A stretch of DNA of 64,000 nucleotides from Ailanthus altissimus. Taxonomy: Eukaryota > Streptophyta > Magnoliopsida > Sapindales > Simaroubaceae. Positions 47,238 to 60,859 of this stretch are shown here, piece after piece. Made by a program: the position numbers and the translations under genes. The stretch spans positions 13,888,001-13,952,000 of the forward strand of contig OX327686.1 in the NCBI GenBank assembly GCA_946807835.1, read 5' to 3'. The notes below the pieces were generated by a model. The model had not been told where the DNA came from. It did no database searches and saw only the letters and a program-made list of their open reading frames with translations. Positions within the stretch are counted from its first letter, which is position 1, and every line of letters begins with the position of its first letter.

Positions 47238-48918
47238 AGTGTAAAAGTGTTTTAGGGTGTATGCATATGATTGTGTATATGTTGAAAAAAAATACTAAAT
47301 ACATGTATCATATACACGATTTTACACCGGAATTAAGCATATAATCAACATATATACATGTAACTTATATCATTAACAACATAAGATTACAGAAAACATA
47401 CATATGAAAAACTTCGGTAAAGATTTCAATTTTGGATTCTTTCTAACTTCAACCTTGAGCTCACATTAAAGTGCATTATTGTATAATTCTAGTTCACAAT
47501 AATCCGATGAGATTGTAAAGCTAAAATAGCAGCAACTGAATTTTCAGCAACAAGTTTTTATTTTTTCAAAGAAAAATAAGAAGAATTGATATTTTTCTTT
47601 CTAATTTTTCTCACAACTCTTTGTTCAAAGAAAAACTCTCAAAACCAAAATTCTCTCTAACCTCTATTCCTCCTACATTTTTGCTTCAGCCTTGTTAATC
47701 AAAATTAATTCCTACTATTTTTTGTGCTCTAAACACTTTACAAGTGCTCTACCAAAATTAGGTGAAGTGGCTAACTACCAAAAATTATTTTTTATGGCCA
47801 TTTTTAATGGTCTAATAAAAAAAGACCATTAAATTCTACAAATGATACCCTACCATTTAATTTATGTTTCTCAAATTAGGTATATCTTCCTTTTAACAAT
47901 AAAATAACAAATAAATAAAAATCATATTTTATTTATTTAAATAATTTTATTTAAGTATTCAAAAACTATTTAAATAATTAGTTTTTACCTTATTTGATTT
48001 TACTAACATAGTTAATGGGTGAATTTATGGTGAAACAATTCATGGAACAAAATTAAGCCACTTGTTAACATCTAATTAGTTAATAACTCTTGTCAACTAA
48101 TTAAAGTGATGTACTTAATATTTACGTCTAGACAAGTGCATAACCCAAAGAATCCTGAAATATATTTTCAGTTTGTTGAAATTTCTAGGATAGAACTGTT
48201 CAATCTATAATGCTGCTCCAGTGCATAATGAGTACACTTCATATTGTGAGACTCTCTAGGTCTACACCAGAATTGTCATATGAAACTCCTTCACACGTCC
48301 GTGAATGATGCCTCACACACACATTACAGATATTACAAAGCGGTGCATCAGACCATACAGTTGAGGTTATAATATATTCGTATAATTCCTCCATCATTTT
48401 TATGCAGGTAGAGTGGAGATATAGATCAACGCCGTCGAATCTCCATATGCCTAATCGTAAGCTTATCTCTAGAATTATATTTTAATAAATAATATTCATA
48501 AACACTTTTGTGATATTATTTATCCATATGGTTAAACTCTTTTCCTAGGAATTACTGCTTATAGTCATAAGACTTTTTGAAACACGATCTTAGAGCATTA
48601 AGATATATTACTCACCTAAATGAGCTGATGGATCCCATATCTATGCACACCAAACTCTATGAGCATTGATCTATACCAAGTGACACCCAGCAGTTAGACA
48701 TGAAAGGTTTCTGACATGTGTGGAACCAAAGTATGATGAATCACTCACAAGCCCACCGTGACACTTAGGTTAAAGGACCACGAATACTATTTAACTTGAA
48801 AGACCCTCAATTGACGGCTTTATGGGATGACTATTAGAGGTCTTTGTGAGTCTGTTCAATATTCAGTCCTTACTAAATACCTGTATCACTATATAAACTT
48901 TCATTAAACTCATGATCT
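47238..48918 (-). repeat. Truncated long LTR, inverted copy
   Basis: In inverse it matches 44275-45950 (for example CATGAGTTTAATGAAAG and ACAGGTATTTAGTAAGGA at its right end, and ACACAATCATATGCATACACC at its left end). The first 490 bp or so of the LTR are missing at the right border. It forms, with 43788-45958, a large inverted pair separated by about 1.3 kb. Confidence 0.78.
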
Positions 48919-49108
48919 GTTAAGATTTGGGTCGTAGTAAGGTGAAGCCCATTATAATTTCTTTGCAATTATTAGATAGATTTATAACTTATCCATGAGG
49001 TGTTATTGAAGATGTATTGGTTAAAATAGGTAATATATATACAAATTAATATTTTGGTAGTTGAAGTTATGGTTGTTGACATATTAGACTTGTTTTAGAT
49101 CACTCCCT

Positions 49109-49879
49109 TCATCGGTATAAGACACATTTCCAACTATTTATTGGATCTTTATTTACTGAAGCCTTTTTAGAATTAAGTGCAGAAATTTGATTCACCAAGG
49201 CAAAAACTTGAGCTAAAATTGCAACAATAGGGTTAACTTCATGTACTCCGGTGGCCCTCCTTATAGTGGACTTCTCATTAGGCCATTGAGAGTTGTTGCA
49301 TGTCATTTCCTCCAATCAACCTTAGGTTTCTTCTGCGATTTTTGACAACAAAGTACCACCCGCTGTCACATCTACAATAATTTTTATTTGTCCATTTAGT
49401 TTATTATAGAAGATTTATATTTGAAACTAATCTTGGTATCCATATTAGGGGCACCTCCGGATAAGGTCCTTGAACCTCTCTCAAGCTTCATAAAAAGGCT
49501 CAAAATCCAATTGCCTAAATTTTGCTATCTCTCTTTAAAGTTATGAAGTCTTAGATGGTGAAAATAATTTGGTGAGGAATCTTTGGGCAAGCTCTTCCCA
49601 TGTTGTAATACTTTTAAGTTGCAAAGATTAAAGCAATTCTTTTGTCTTGTCTCTAAGAGAGAATAGGAACAAACGTAGGCAAATAGCATCCTTCATAACT
49701 CTGTTCATCTTAATAGTGTCATAAACCTCTAAAAATATAGCACGATGAACATTTGGATCCTTATTTGGCAATCCCCCATATTGATTTTGTTGTACCATAT
49801 TGATAAAGGCTGACTTCAATTCAAAATTGTTAGCTTGAACTCTTTGACATTGGATCCCTGAATAGTTCTCATTTACCAC
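49109..49879 (-). pseudogene. Athila-type gag remnant from a further element
   Basis: Two pieces are recognisable on the minus strand: 49879-49628 (VQANNFELKSAFINMVQQNQ and AICLRLFLFSLRDKTKELL) and 49315-49109 (MEEMTCNNSQWPNEKST and ATGVHEVNPIVAILAQV). They correspond in order to the gag domain and its downstream part in the two larger Athila elements, but are more diverged. The frame between them is broken. Positions 49880-50160 and 48919-49108 hold nothing I recognise. Confidence 0.75.
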
Positions 49880-50159
49880 GGGTTTTAGTGCTTAAGCACG
49901 AAGGACTGTAACAAACATGGTTCACAAGTACTGTAACAAGTTACTGTTCACATACACTGTAGCATATATATATATATTAGCCTTGTTTTCTTTGAATTTT
50001 TATTCAAAATAGCTCTATTAATTTGAAACCTATAAAATGACATTAATACATATAAAAAATCACATATGCACATTCAAAATGAGCAATTATTAAATTAATA
50101 GGGGTAATCATCATATATAAAAAGCGTTTATTAGTTCTTTTGTAGTTATAAATAACATT

Positions 50160-50757
50160 TCTTTTTTAGGGTTATATCTTAAACTCAATATATGAGCTTA
50201 TTAGTTATACTATTTAATATTTTATGAACTTAGTTTTTATTATTCAAATTATTTGCTCTTAATGCTTTCAATATTCCTGACCAATTATTGAAAGATTTAT
50301 TAACATAATGATAAACTTAGAAAAAGTATCATTATATTTAGTCTCGAGTAATTTGATGCATAACTGTAGAGTAGTATCTGTAAGTTTCGATATAGGATAG
50401 AAATATACCTATATGACATGTATGGTTAAAAAGACTTAAGCTTAATGAATATTGATTTTATTAAGTTACTATAGAAATATATGTAATTGGTAAATTAAGA
50501 TATATTTACTTGACTATCGAAAGAGGTTAGTACAGAAATTAGTGTCTTGACCAATAATATTAAAAGGTAGTATCTTTAGAAAAGCATGTTGAGAGATAGT
50601 TATGATGTAGGTTTTCTCTGAATTATTAATCTAATAATTTACCTAGTTGTGATAAATTTAGTTTAATTGCATTCATAGTTTAGTATTATTTTATCACTTG
50701 AATATTAATTTTTTGGATAATGGTAAGAAGTTTTAATTTTAGTACTTGGTTGAGAAT
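50160..50757 (+). repeat. Inverted Athila LTR fragment, host of the next insertion
   Basis: Read in inverse it follows 50870-51480 of the adjacent LTR (for example GTAATTTGATGCATAACTG and TAGAAATATACCTATATG are inverted, diverged LTR segments). It continues after the inserted element at 62242-62350 (TTACTTGTTTATGATAGTATG against the inverse of the LTR start). Its left end is truncated. Confidence 0.72.
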
Positions 50758-52182
50758 TGATGTAATATTTTTATATCTTAAAATTAAGTGCAAGTATACA
50801 CTACCGTATGCAAGTAATAAAGGAAAAAAAAGAGTTAGATGTCGAACCCACATGGATAATTTCTACTTCTTAACCAAGTACTAAAATTATGTATTTCTAA
50901 TAATTATTCAGAAAAACAAAAATCTAAGAATGAATGTAGAAAATATAAAAGTAATGACACAATGTAAAGAGATTTAGGCGATAGCCATATAGAGAACCTA
51001 GCATCAATACTATCCCTCAATATATTTTCTAATGATTAATCCTCTAATGTTTAATTCTCTTAGTCTTTGTTATTGATCAAGACACTAATGTATTCGTAAG
51101 CCTCTTTCAAGGTCATGCAAGTATACCTTAATTTACCAAATACCTATATTCCTATGGTACTTATAATAAATTAAGAATCATTAAGATTAAGTCTTATTGA
51201 TCATACATGCCAATTAGGTATATTCCTATCCTAATTTGAAACTTGCATATGCAACATTAAATATTACTCTAGAATCATGCATCAAATTACCTAGGTCTAA
51301 ATATAATGATTCCTCTTCCGAGTTTATCAAAAATATTACCAATTCATTCACCGTATATTGACCAAATATATTGAAGCATTAAGAAAAAGTAATTTGAATA
51401 ACAAAGAACTAAGTTTGTTAAATATTAAAAAGATAAGGCAATTAAGCGATCATATTGAGTTCAAGTATTAACTCTAGAAAGAAAATTTAGTTCATGGCTA
51501 CAAGAGAACAACAGTAAAAATAATAAAAAATTATGATACAATCAATAGTAAACCGATATAGACATCGAATTGCTCTTAATTGTGTGTCCTAAGAAACTCT
51601 TGATGCTGCCTTGAATCTCTCTCTATGATTGCTTCAATTAAACTCCAATTGCTCTCTAAGACTTGTGTTGTATATTCTTGGTGTTCTTGGGTTGCTCTTG
51701 GGTGGTTTTTTAAAGTCTGAGGACGAGTGGCCTTTTATAGGGATGAGCTTGAAAGTCTTAATTCTTGTCGAATTAGGACTCATATTACCGTTGAGGCGCT
51801 ATGTTGCTGTTATTGGGACGCTGGGTGTAAACGGCTTCACCGCTGGACTGATGAGAGGTTGGTGCTAGAGCGCTGGCCTGTCGCTGGAGCGGTGGAGAGA
51901 TGGCATTGGGGCGCTAGACTACGACTTAAACAGGTGTTTTTTTTAAAAATTTTCTTATTTTGATTACTGTTCCAGCACTGGGGCAAAACTCCTTGTGGCA
52001 CTAAGGCGACGGGTCCATATTTTGAAAACTTTACATTATTGTTCCTTTTGCATCCTTTCTTTAAATTCCGTTCAAGTCTCTATAAACAACAATAATGCAC
52101 ATAAATAGCTATTTATTCTCATAAAATAATAAAATATCAAAATAAAAAAATAAGAAAATATATGCCAAATATGCTCTTATCA
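50758..52182 (-). repeat. 3' LTR of the full-length Athila (1425 bp)
   Basis: It runs from TGATGTAATATT to GCTCTTATCA in + reading. The polypurine tract lies just outside at 52183-52195 (inverse of AATTTTCCCAAAC). It contains CGCTGGACTG/CGCTGGCCTG-type variants of the GC-rich motif at about 51780-51990. Confidence 0.88.
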
Positions 52183-53639
52183 AATTTTCCCAAACTTAAA
52201 CATTTGCTTGTCCTCAAGTAATAAAATAAAATCAAGTGAGAGAAATGAAAGGTTATACTTGACTCATTTAACAAATAAAGAAAGTAAAACCAAATATGCT
52301 AGATTTGTAAGATGATCAAAATCATTGTCTCAAAGCTAAAGAAATGGCACAAATCCTCAAGGTAGATAAATAGCTAGCAACAATTTCAATTATCTTTGTT
52401 TAGTCCCTCATTATTCCTTAAAGATAATCACCATATGTGTGTGTGCAAGCAACAAGCAATAGTTAAAACCATACTTTGATTTACTTGATACTTTAGTTGG
52501 TATAGAAAAATTATATCTCGGCATTTAATTTATATAATGACACTTCCATAGGTTTATTTTTGCTACCACTCTCTACTAAATTAGAAAATCGCATGTCTAT
52601 GGATCTATTTAGAACTTTACTTAACTTGTAACGTAAGACTAGGGTCAAGGTGAGATAAAAGGATAAACATATGAGGTTCAAGTTACACCATGAATACTTA
52701 GACTTTACCTAGAAACCTCATGATTTTTCTTTTCCTTGTATTATCTCTTCCCCTAAACTTATTATTTTTTCCATCTTTCCTTTTAACCTTTATTTTAAAG
52801 AATTTCTTCTTTTTCTTAAGCTGGGGGTATTTTTTTTTTGTTGAATACCCCCAAACTTAGATTGACAAATACCACCCAAACTTATTTTTCTAATATCACC
52901 ACAACTTTTTCCTTTCACGAGTATATCTAAGCAAATGCAAGGTTTATGGTGTTATGGGTAAATTTCTAGATAAGTAAACTTTAAGTCTTGGGGTTGTAAT
53001 GTGGTTAAACCAAAGTTTGGATAATTAGGCTTAAAATAGGGTACTAGAGATAAATATACAATAAAAGGTAGGCTAGAAAAGCTTAATCGGTCCAAAGATG
53101 GCCTAATGTCATTTTTTTATTCATGTGTTTACTAAGATTTCGCCTCAAGTGGTAATTAAAGACAAGTTCTAGAGTATCGGTCTTTCGAGATTGAGGTGTA
53201 CTCCTTAAAGCATAAGTATCTCTAAGTAATAGTTATAACTATTCATGCTTATAAAGTGCTAAAAAAAAGAATGGTGATTATAAATAAGGTCGAATTTGTT
53301 CCTAAACTTAGACAACAAAATTATCTCAAATATTTATCATTTCCTATGGATTTATAGAAAAAATAAATTCAGCCATGTATTTTTTTCTTATCATAGACTA
53401 ATGATCATCTTAACAAAACCTAATAAAAATGAAAGAGGAAACACATAAGAAATAAGATTTATAACAAAGTAAACAAAAAAAATATGACTTCATTACTTTT
53501 ACTTTTTCTCTTTTTTTATATTATTTTTACATAAGGTAATAAATAAAACATACAGAGTAGCACTAAACATAAAGAGCAGCACTAAATATTTCCCCTCACA
53601 TTTAAAATGAAATATGGCACCCCATGTGAAGAAAGAACA

Positions 53640-54720
53640 AACATTAAGATACTTCCCTGTGAAACTAGTCATTCAAATTATTGGGGTCAAAGAGAAGGTC
53701 CTCAAAATCAATGTTTGGTGATGGCGGAGGTGAGGGGATCACTGGAGGCTATGGTAGAGTTAAAGAATCGATTCCAAAGGGATGTGGCAGTAGCTTGGGT
53801 CCATTGGATTAAATACCTCCAAGTAGCATTAGTCGTACGCTCGTGAGATATCATGCGAGCTTCCAGTTGAGCTAAGTGCTCATGGACAGGTAAAGGGCGG
53901 ATGGCAATAGTAGAATAACAAGGAGCTTCAAGAGGGGGCGGGTTAGCAGCAATTATCCAGCGAATGATAAGAGTAGATATAACAGTAGTCAGAGCGTGTC
54001 GTTCCTCTCGTTGGTCTCAAGTGACGCTGGCTCGTGCGTATAAAGCTGTAATCAAGGAAGGAAAACATAATCAGCTATTAAGGCAAGAACATGCTATAAT
54101 TTTTGCGTAAATGATCTTGCCAATGTCGATTGGTGGATATTTTATAATGGTAAAGAGGTAGATGGCACGAAGTTTGATGATGTCACTAGTATGAGAGATC
54201 GGCATGAGTCTTGCGGCAAGAAAACTGTACCAAAATTTTACTTTTAAATGCACATGGCAAGACATAATTGTCATGGGTAGATCATTAATTACATGTCATT
54301 GTGTATCCGGTGTACATAAAGTAGTGATGATCTCCTCGTAATTTGGGTGATCTCTGAACTCTGTCATATTATCGTCAATCTCTGTTGGTAAACCAAAATG
54401 AGCATTGATCGTTGCGGGATCAAATACCTGTCCATAGTTATCTCGTTCACTTGCATTGGTATAGAACTCTCATACAATGGAAACTATGCTATTGCCTGGT
54501 TATGCGCAAAATTGTTCCCAATGACACTCTCAAATCATGTCCCCGATACTTGAAATATTCAAATTTTCTAAATCAAAACCACTTTCTCCGATAAATTCCT
54601 TTTTAAGAACCATGTCGGTATATCAGACTTGTGTTTTGGTTGAAGTGAACCGAGTGATATCATAAGCACTGCTGCTGCTTGTTATAGTACGTTACTTTTT
54701 TAGAGCCATGGATTGTTCTT
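53640..54720 (-). pseudogene. Additional Athila ORF downstream of pol, decayed
   Basis: Minus-strand pieces include EFYTNASERDNYGQVFDPAT, FGLPTEIDDNMTEFRDHPNY, and VKFWYSFLAARLMPISHTSD with IDIGKIIYAKI (54274-54071). This is the domain often called putative plant transposon protein, which many Athila-type elements carry besides gag-pol. At least four stops interrupt it. Its role in the element is not known to me. A related remnant on + is at 62350-62960. Confidence 0.7.
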
Positions 54721-55070
54721 TGCTAAGACTGAATCACAAAAAACAAATAGTAGGTAAAAATTTATAAGGAAATTGGTATGAATAATTTACCTGTTTCTCG
54801 TCTTTTTTATTTTTGAACTTGTTGTAGCATTGTCGCGGTACGCACCATATCATGCCAGTGATAATGTATTGCTGAGGTGATAATCTTTGTTTCACTCCAG
54901 CGCTATGATGTACATCATTAATTCTTGTAACTATTCTGGCGCTGGGGCGATGTGCCTTGTATCACGGGAGCGCTGAACTGAAGCAATTGTTGGAATCCAT
55001 TTTGAACTTTTGCTGTAGTGCTAAGTTTTTATCGCTGGAGCGATGTGCTAGCGCTGAAGCGATAATTATT

Positions 55071-55370
55071 CATTGCTGCAACACTGGAGGCTGGTTTTTG
55101 GATGCTTACTGGAATTCCCACCGGCGCGCTAGAGTATGTATTGCAAAGGCAGTACTGACTTGAGCTTTCTATCATTGTTGCACTGCATCCTATTGCTGAG
55201 GAGATGTTTGGGTGCTGCAGCTATGATTATTTGTTGCTGTAGCACTAAAGGCTTATTTTGAGGTGCTTACTAGAATTCTAGATGGCGCGTTAGATTATGT
55301 ACCGTGGGGATAATACTGACTTGAGCTTTCTATCGCTGTCGTGCGAAATTCTCTCGCTGCAGTGCTGAAC
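55071..55370. repeat. Two-unit direct repeat, about 150 bp, with GCTGCAGC motifs
   Basis: Units at about 55071-55231 and 55232-55370 share the order GCTGYARCACT, GGTGCTTACTRGAATTC, GCGCGYTAGA and TACTGACTTGAGCTTTCTATC. The pol-less relative has a single unit at about 39370-39510. The segment lies between the end of pol and the additional ORF. Confidence 0.8.
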
Positions 55371-55439
55371 CCTTTTTTTCTTAAAGATAAATTAAAAATT
55401 AAGTAATAATAATAATAATGCTAATAATAATAATACTTA

Positions 55440-58400
55440 CCTTTGGTAGCCTCCCAAGTAGCGCTTGATTTAACGTCATCGGCTTGACGTGATGTTATTT
55501 TAGAACTTTTTTATGGTGATTGAGGATTGTTGATAATCAAAATCTCCTCCCTAATAATGCTTTACTCGTTGTCCATTGACTTTGAGGGGTTGATTTGTCT
55601 CTATGTTTGCTAACTCTATAGCTCCATGCGGATATACCTTGAGTACTAAAAAAGGTCCAGACCATCTTGATTTTAGCTTCTCTGGAAAAAGTTTCAGTCT
55701 TGAGTTATATAGTAATACCTACTATTCTGGTTGAAAGTTTCAGGAGCTGATCCTTTGATCATGCCATCGTTTGGTCTTCTCTTTGTAGAGTTTAGCATTC
55801 TCGTAAGCTTGAAGTCAAAATTCATCCATAGCATTGAGTTGAAGTAATCTTTTATCTCTAGTTGCTAGTGAATCAAAATTTAGAGCTTTGATGGTCCAGT
55901 ATGCTCTATGCTCAAGTTCTATTGGAGATGACAAGTTTGACTGAAAATAAGTCGATAAGGAGACATCCCAATGGGTGTCTTGTAGGCCTTGCAATATGCC
56001 TATAATGCATCATCTAATTTTAAAGCCCAGTCTTTTCGGCTTGGTCGTACCATTTTCTCCAAGATCTGTTTGAATTTTCTATTTGATACTTCGGATTGTC
56101 CACTTGTCTGAGGGTGATATGCTGTGGAAATTTTGTGATTGACCCCATATTTGTGTAGAAGGGCAGAAAAGTATTTGTTGTAGAAGTGTGACCCTTCATC
56201 ACTGATAATTGCTTGAGGAGTATCATATCTTGTGAAGATATTCTTGCGAAGAAATTTAAGTACCACCTTGGCATCGTTTGTTGGAAGTGCTATTGCTTTT
56301 ACCCATTTTGAAACATAGTCAACAGTTACCAGGATTTATTTTTGTCCATTTGATGGCGGGAATGGTCCTATGAAATCAATTCCCCATACATCAAATATTT
56401 TGACCTTCAGAATACCTTGAATTGGCATCTCTTATTTTTTTGAAATGTTCCCAACCCTTTGGCATTTATCACATTTGCTAGTGTAAAGGTATGCATATTT
56501 AAATAGGGTGAGCCAGTAAAATCCACTTTGCAAAACTTTAGCTGGTGTTTTGTCTCCTTTAAAATGTCCTCTATATTCACTTATATGACAATGGTGAAGA
56601 ATGTTTTCGGTCTCTTCATATGGGACACATTGTCTTATGATTTGATCAACACATTACTTGAATAGAAAAGGATCATCCTAATAGTAAAACTTCCGTTATG
56701 TAAGAACTTTTTCTTTTTCTGCGAGGAAAGGTTAGGGGGAAAATACCACTAACAAGAAAATTGGCGAAGTCAGCATACCATAATACCTTGAAATGTTAAG
56801 TTGTCAAAAGTTATTTATCTGAAAATGTTTCATTGATAGTCAACTCTTCGTTGTATGTTCCTTCCAGTCGTGAGAGATGGTCAACAACTTGATTCTAAGT
56901 GCCATTTCGATCCTTGACTTCTAAATCAAACTCTTGTATCAATAATACCCACCGAATTAATCTCAGTTTTGCATCCTTCTTGGTGAGCAAGTATTTGATG
57001 GTAGTATAATTGGTAAACAGTTACTTTTACACCAATGAGATAAGATATAAACTTATCAAAGGCAAACATTACTGTTAATAGTTCTTTTTCTGTGGTAGTG
57101 TAGTTGCCTTATACTTCATTCAGGGTTTTGCTGGCATAGTAGATGTAGTGAAAAACCTTATTTTTTCTTTGGCCTAGTACTGCTCCTATAGCTGTGTCGT
57201 TAGCATCGTATATGAGTTTAAATGGGAGACTCCAATCAAGATTGATGATAATGGGAGCAGTTATGAGTTTCTTCTTTAAGGTTTCAAAGGCTTATAGGCA
57301 ATCTTGATCAAAATTGAACTGCACGTCTTTCTCAAGAAGGTTGCAAAGTGGTTTGGAGATTATGGAGAAGTCTTTAATGAATCTTTAATAGAATCCTGCA
57401 TGGCCAAGAAAGCTCCTAACCCCTTTGACATTGGTGGGGGGTGGCAATTTTTCTATGGTGTCGATTTTTGCTTTGTCAACTTCTATCCCTTTAGTAGAAA
57501 TTTTGTGCCCTAAAACAATGCCTTTTGTGACCATGAAATGGTATTTCTCCCAATTTAGTACTAGATTTGTCTCTTCACATCTTTTCAACACGTAAGCCAA
57601 GTTTTCTAAGCATTGATTAAAAGAATCTCTAAAGATTGAAAAATCATCCATAAATACCTCTAGGAAATCTTCTACTATGTTGAAAAAGATTGCCATCATA
57701 CATATTTGAAAGGTAGCCGGTGTATTGTAAAGTTCGAATGGCATTATTCTAAAAGCAAATGTTCCGTATAGGTATGTGAAGGTGGTCTTCTCTTGATCTT
57801 CAAGAGTTGTGTCTATTTGATTGTAGCCAGAATATCCATCTAGGAAGCAGTAGTATTCATGTCCAGTAAGTCGATTGGACATTTGGTCAATAAAGGATAG
57901 TGGGAAGTGATATTTTCTTGTGGCTTTATTGAGTTTGCGATAGTCCATGCATATTCTCGAGCCTGTGATGGCACGTATTGGTAATAATTCATTGTTGTCA
58001 TTGGTGATTACCGTGAACCTTCTTTTTTGGTACACATTGGACTGGGCTTACTCACGAACTGTCAAATATTGGATAGATGATTCCGGCATCAAGCTACTTG
58101 ATTATTTTTTTCTTTACTATGTCCTTCATGATTGGATTTAGCCTTCTTTATTATTCAATTGTGGGCTTGTTTCATTCTTTAAGTAAGATCTTGTGCATGT
58201 AAAAAGAAGGGCTAATTCCTTTGATGTTAGCGATAGTCCATCCAATGGCAGATTTTTGCTCTCATAAAATTCTCAAAAGTTTTTCTTCCTGTTGCTTATT
58301 AAGATCATTAGAAATAATAACTGGAAGAGTAGAAGAGTTTCCCAAGAATGCGTACCTTAGATGACTTGGAAGAGATTTGAGGTCTAGCTTAGGTGGTTCT

Positions 58401-58504
58401 TCTATGGAGGGTTTAGTGTGTATCTCTAGAGTTGTGGGTCTATCCAATGATTCAACGTTGGTTCTAGAAAGTTCATACCTTTGCATTTTGTTAAGTGTGT
58501 TCAC
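55440..58504 (-). pseudogene. Athila pol: RT, RNase H and integrase
   Basis: Starting at the right, RT reads RICMDYRKLNKATRKYHFPL, FLDGYSGYNQI and EVFMDDFSIF, so the catalytic FMDD box is kept; NLVLNWEKYHFMV and GIVLGHKIS follow (58035-57385). RNase H is recognisable at about 57240-57000 (LIYDANDTAIGAVLGQRKN). The integrase zinc region is near 56660-56450 and the core at 56266-56000 (IISDEGSHFYNK then STAYHPQTSGQSEVSNR). The Asp and Glu in these two motifs are spaced 35 residues apart as in DD35E. Frames are interrupted between domains by stops and small indels. Confidence 0.88.
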
Positions 58505-58639
58505 ATACTCCTTTGCATCATAATTCTTTACTTGTTCTCTATTGATGATGGCGTCTTCTAAGTGATCTTAAATGGGTTGAATGCTGAAGACCTTTTGTAC
58601 TTCTTAATCTATTTCATCAAGAATTAAATTGTCTTCGAT

Positions 58640-60629
58640 GTCATTAAGGAACTTCATAGCTTTGAAAATTTTAAATGTAACTTCTTCATTTTGAACTCTC
58701 ATGGTGAGTTCTATTTTTTTGGACATCTATTAATGTTCTTCTAGTAGCTAAGAAAGGCCGACCCAAGATAATGAGGATTTCACGATCTTTCTCCATGTCT
58801 AATACAATGAAGTCGGCTTAAAAGATGAATTTATCAACTTTAACTATGACATCTTCAATGATTCCCTTAGGATATGTGAGAGAGCGATCTACTAGTTAGA
58901 GTGTGATATTTGTTGGCTTAGCTTCTCCCAATCCCAATTTGTTATAGATACATAATGGCATGAGATTGATGCTGACTCCGAGGTCATATAGTGCTTTTTC
59001 GAAGTCATAGTTCTCGATCTTGCATGGTATGGTGAAGCTTCCCAGATCTTTGAGCTTTAGTGGTAGCTTTTTCTGTAGGATGACACTATATTTCTCTGTC
59101 AATGCTACGGTCTCAAAGTCATCTATTCTCATTTTTCTTGATAGAATATCTTTCATGAATTTCACATAACTTGTCATTTGCTCCAGTACATCTGCAAAAG
59201 AAAGATTAATGTGTAATTTTTTAAAAATTTCAAGGAATTTGAAAAATTGCTTATCTAATTTTTTATTTTGTAACCTTTGGGGGAATAGTGATGGATGATG
59301 GTATGTTGGCTGTATATTATTTTCTTCATTCTTTATTGAGGTTTCGCCTTTCTTTTGTGTGATCTCTTCTTCTTCATGTGCTTATGCTTATTGTGTTGAA
59401 GTCATGTTATTTTGTAATTCTTTTTTGATTTTTAATGTGACAGCTTTGTAGTGTTCTTATTTAGGGTTGACTTCAATGTTGCTTGGTAAGGATCTTGGAG
59501 GGTGATTGTTCATTGCTGTAGTGAGTTGTCTTACTTGATTCTCCAAGGCTCTAAAGGAAGCTGCCTAACTTTGAAAGAGTGCATCTATTTTCTTCATATA
59601 TTGTAAGAGCATGCCTTTAATGTCTGATTTTTTCTTTTGCTGGATTTGCGGTTGGAAGCCAGGAGGAGCTTTGGAATGTTGTCCTTGATTATTATTGCTC
59701 CATGAGAAGTTAGGGTGATTTCTTCATCCAGGATTGTAAAAATTTGAATTGGGGTTGTTGCAATTAAAGTGTTCTACATATTATGTTATTTCCATGCATT
59801 GCCCATTAGTGTGGTTGTCTCCACAGAAATTACAAGTGATGGGTTAACTTTTGACGGCATTAACTCCTAAGTTGCTTAGTTGTTTGGTCAAGAGATTGAC
59901 TTGGGCAGATAATGTGGTCAATATGTCTACTTCATATAATCCAGCGATCTTTCTTGTGATTGACCTTTCGGTGGGCCATTGATAAGCATTGGATGCCATC
60001 TCATCTAGTAAATCATAAGCTTCATCGGTAGATTTATTCATGAGTGCTCCTCCAGTTGCAACATCTACTATTATTCTGAATTGACCAGCTAATCCATTGT
60101 AGAATATTTGTACAGGCAACTACTTTAGAACTCCAAGATGAGGACATTTTCTTTGCATATCTTTGTATCTCTCCCATGCCTCATAAAAAGATTCTCCATC
60201 TAGTTGTAGGAATGATGTGATGTCATTCCTCATCTTGGCAGTTTTAGTAGGTGGAAAAATTTTGGCGAGGAACTTTTGTGCAAGATCATCCCATATAGCT
60301 ATGGATCTAAATGAAAGTGATAGCAGCAAGCTTTTTGCCTTGGCTCTCAAGGAAAAAGAAAACAATTTTAGTCGGATTGCATCATCGGATATCCCATTGC
60401 ACTTGAATGTGTCATATATATCCAAGAAGTTGATGGTGTGCATGTTTGGATCGTCATTAGGCAGTCCACTAAATTCTACTAAATCTTTGAGCATTTGAAT
60501 CATGTTTGGATTAATCTCAAAGTTGTTAGCTTGAACAGTTGGTCTTTGAATGCTTGAATGGATTCCATAGACTAGGGGAACAACATATTCCCTTAGTGGT
60601 TTTGCTTCATTGTTGGGTGCAATTAGCAA
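58640..60629 (-). pseudogene. Athila gag-protease of the full-length element
   Basis: Gag is open from 60629 to 60120 (IRLKLFSFSLRAKAKSLLLS, WDDLAQKFLAKIFPPTK, then LDGESFYEAWERYKDMQRK). After a stop it continues 60119-59844. A zinc knuckle CNFCGDNHTNGQC (C-x2-C-x3-H-x4-C) is near 59800-59840. The middle part to 59280 is frameshifted. The protease region 59177-58896 has ALYDLGVSINLMPL, with Asp kept, followed by degenerate sequence to about 58640. It is more damaged than the copy at 39644-42127. Confidence 0.83.
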
Positions 60630-60859
60630 TTGATCTTCTATAGTGTTGACTTGATTTTACTCTCTTTTAATTCTTCTTAAGGTCTTTCAATTTCTAGATC
60701 AAAAGCAATTAAGTCGTCACTTTTCAATCTTCACATGTCCTCGAAAGAAAGAAAGTAAAACTAAATTAAGAAAAAAAAATCTGAAGTAAAAACTAGAAAG
60801 ATTGGTATTAATATTGGCGAAAAAATAGTTAATTATCCTCGGCAACAATGCCAAAAACT

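Noticed and set aside
53607..53846. 79-codon + strand ORF
   Set aside because: It is the antisense shadow of the decayed additional ORF of the Athila element on the minus strand.
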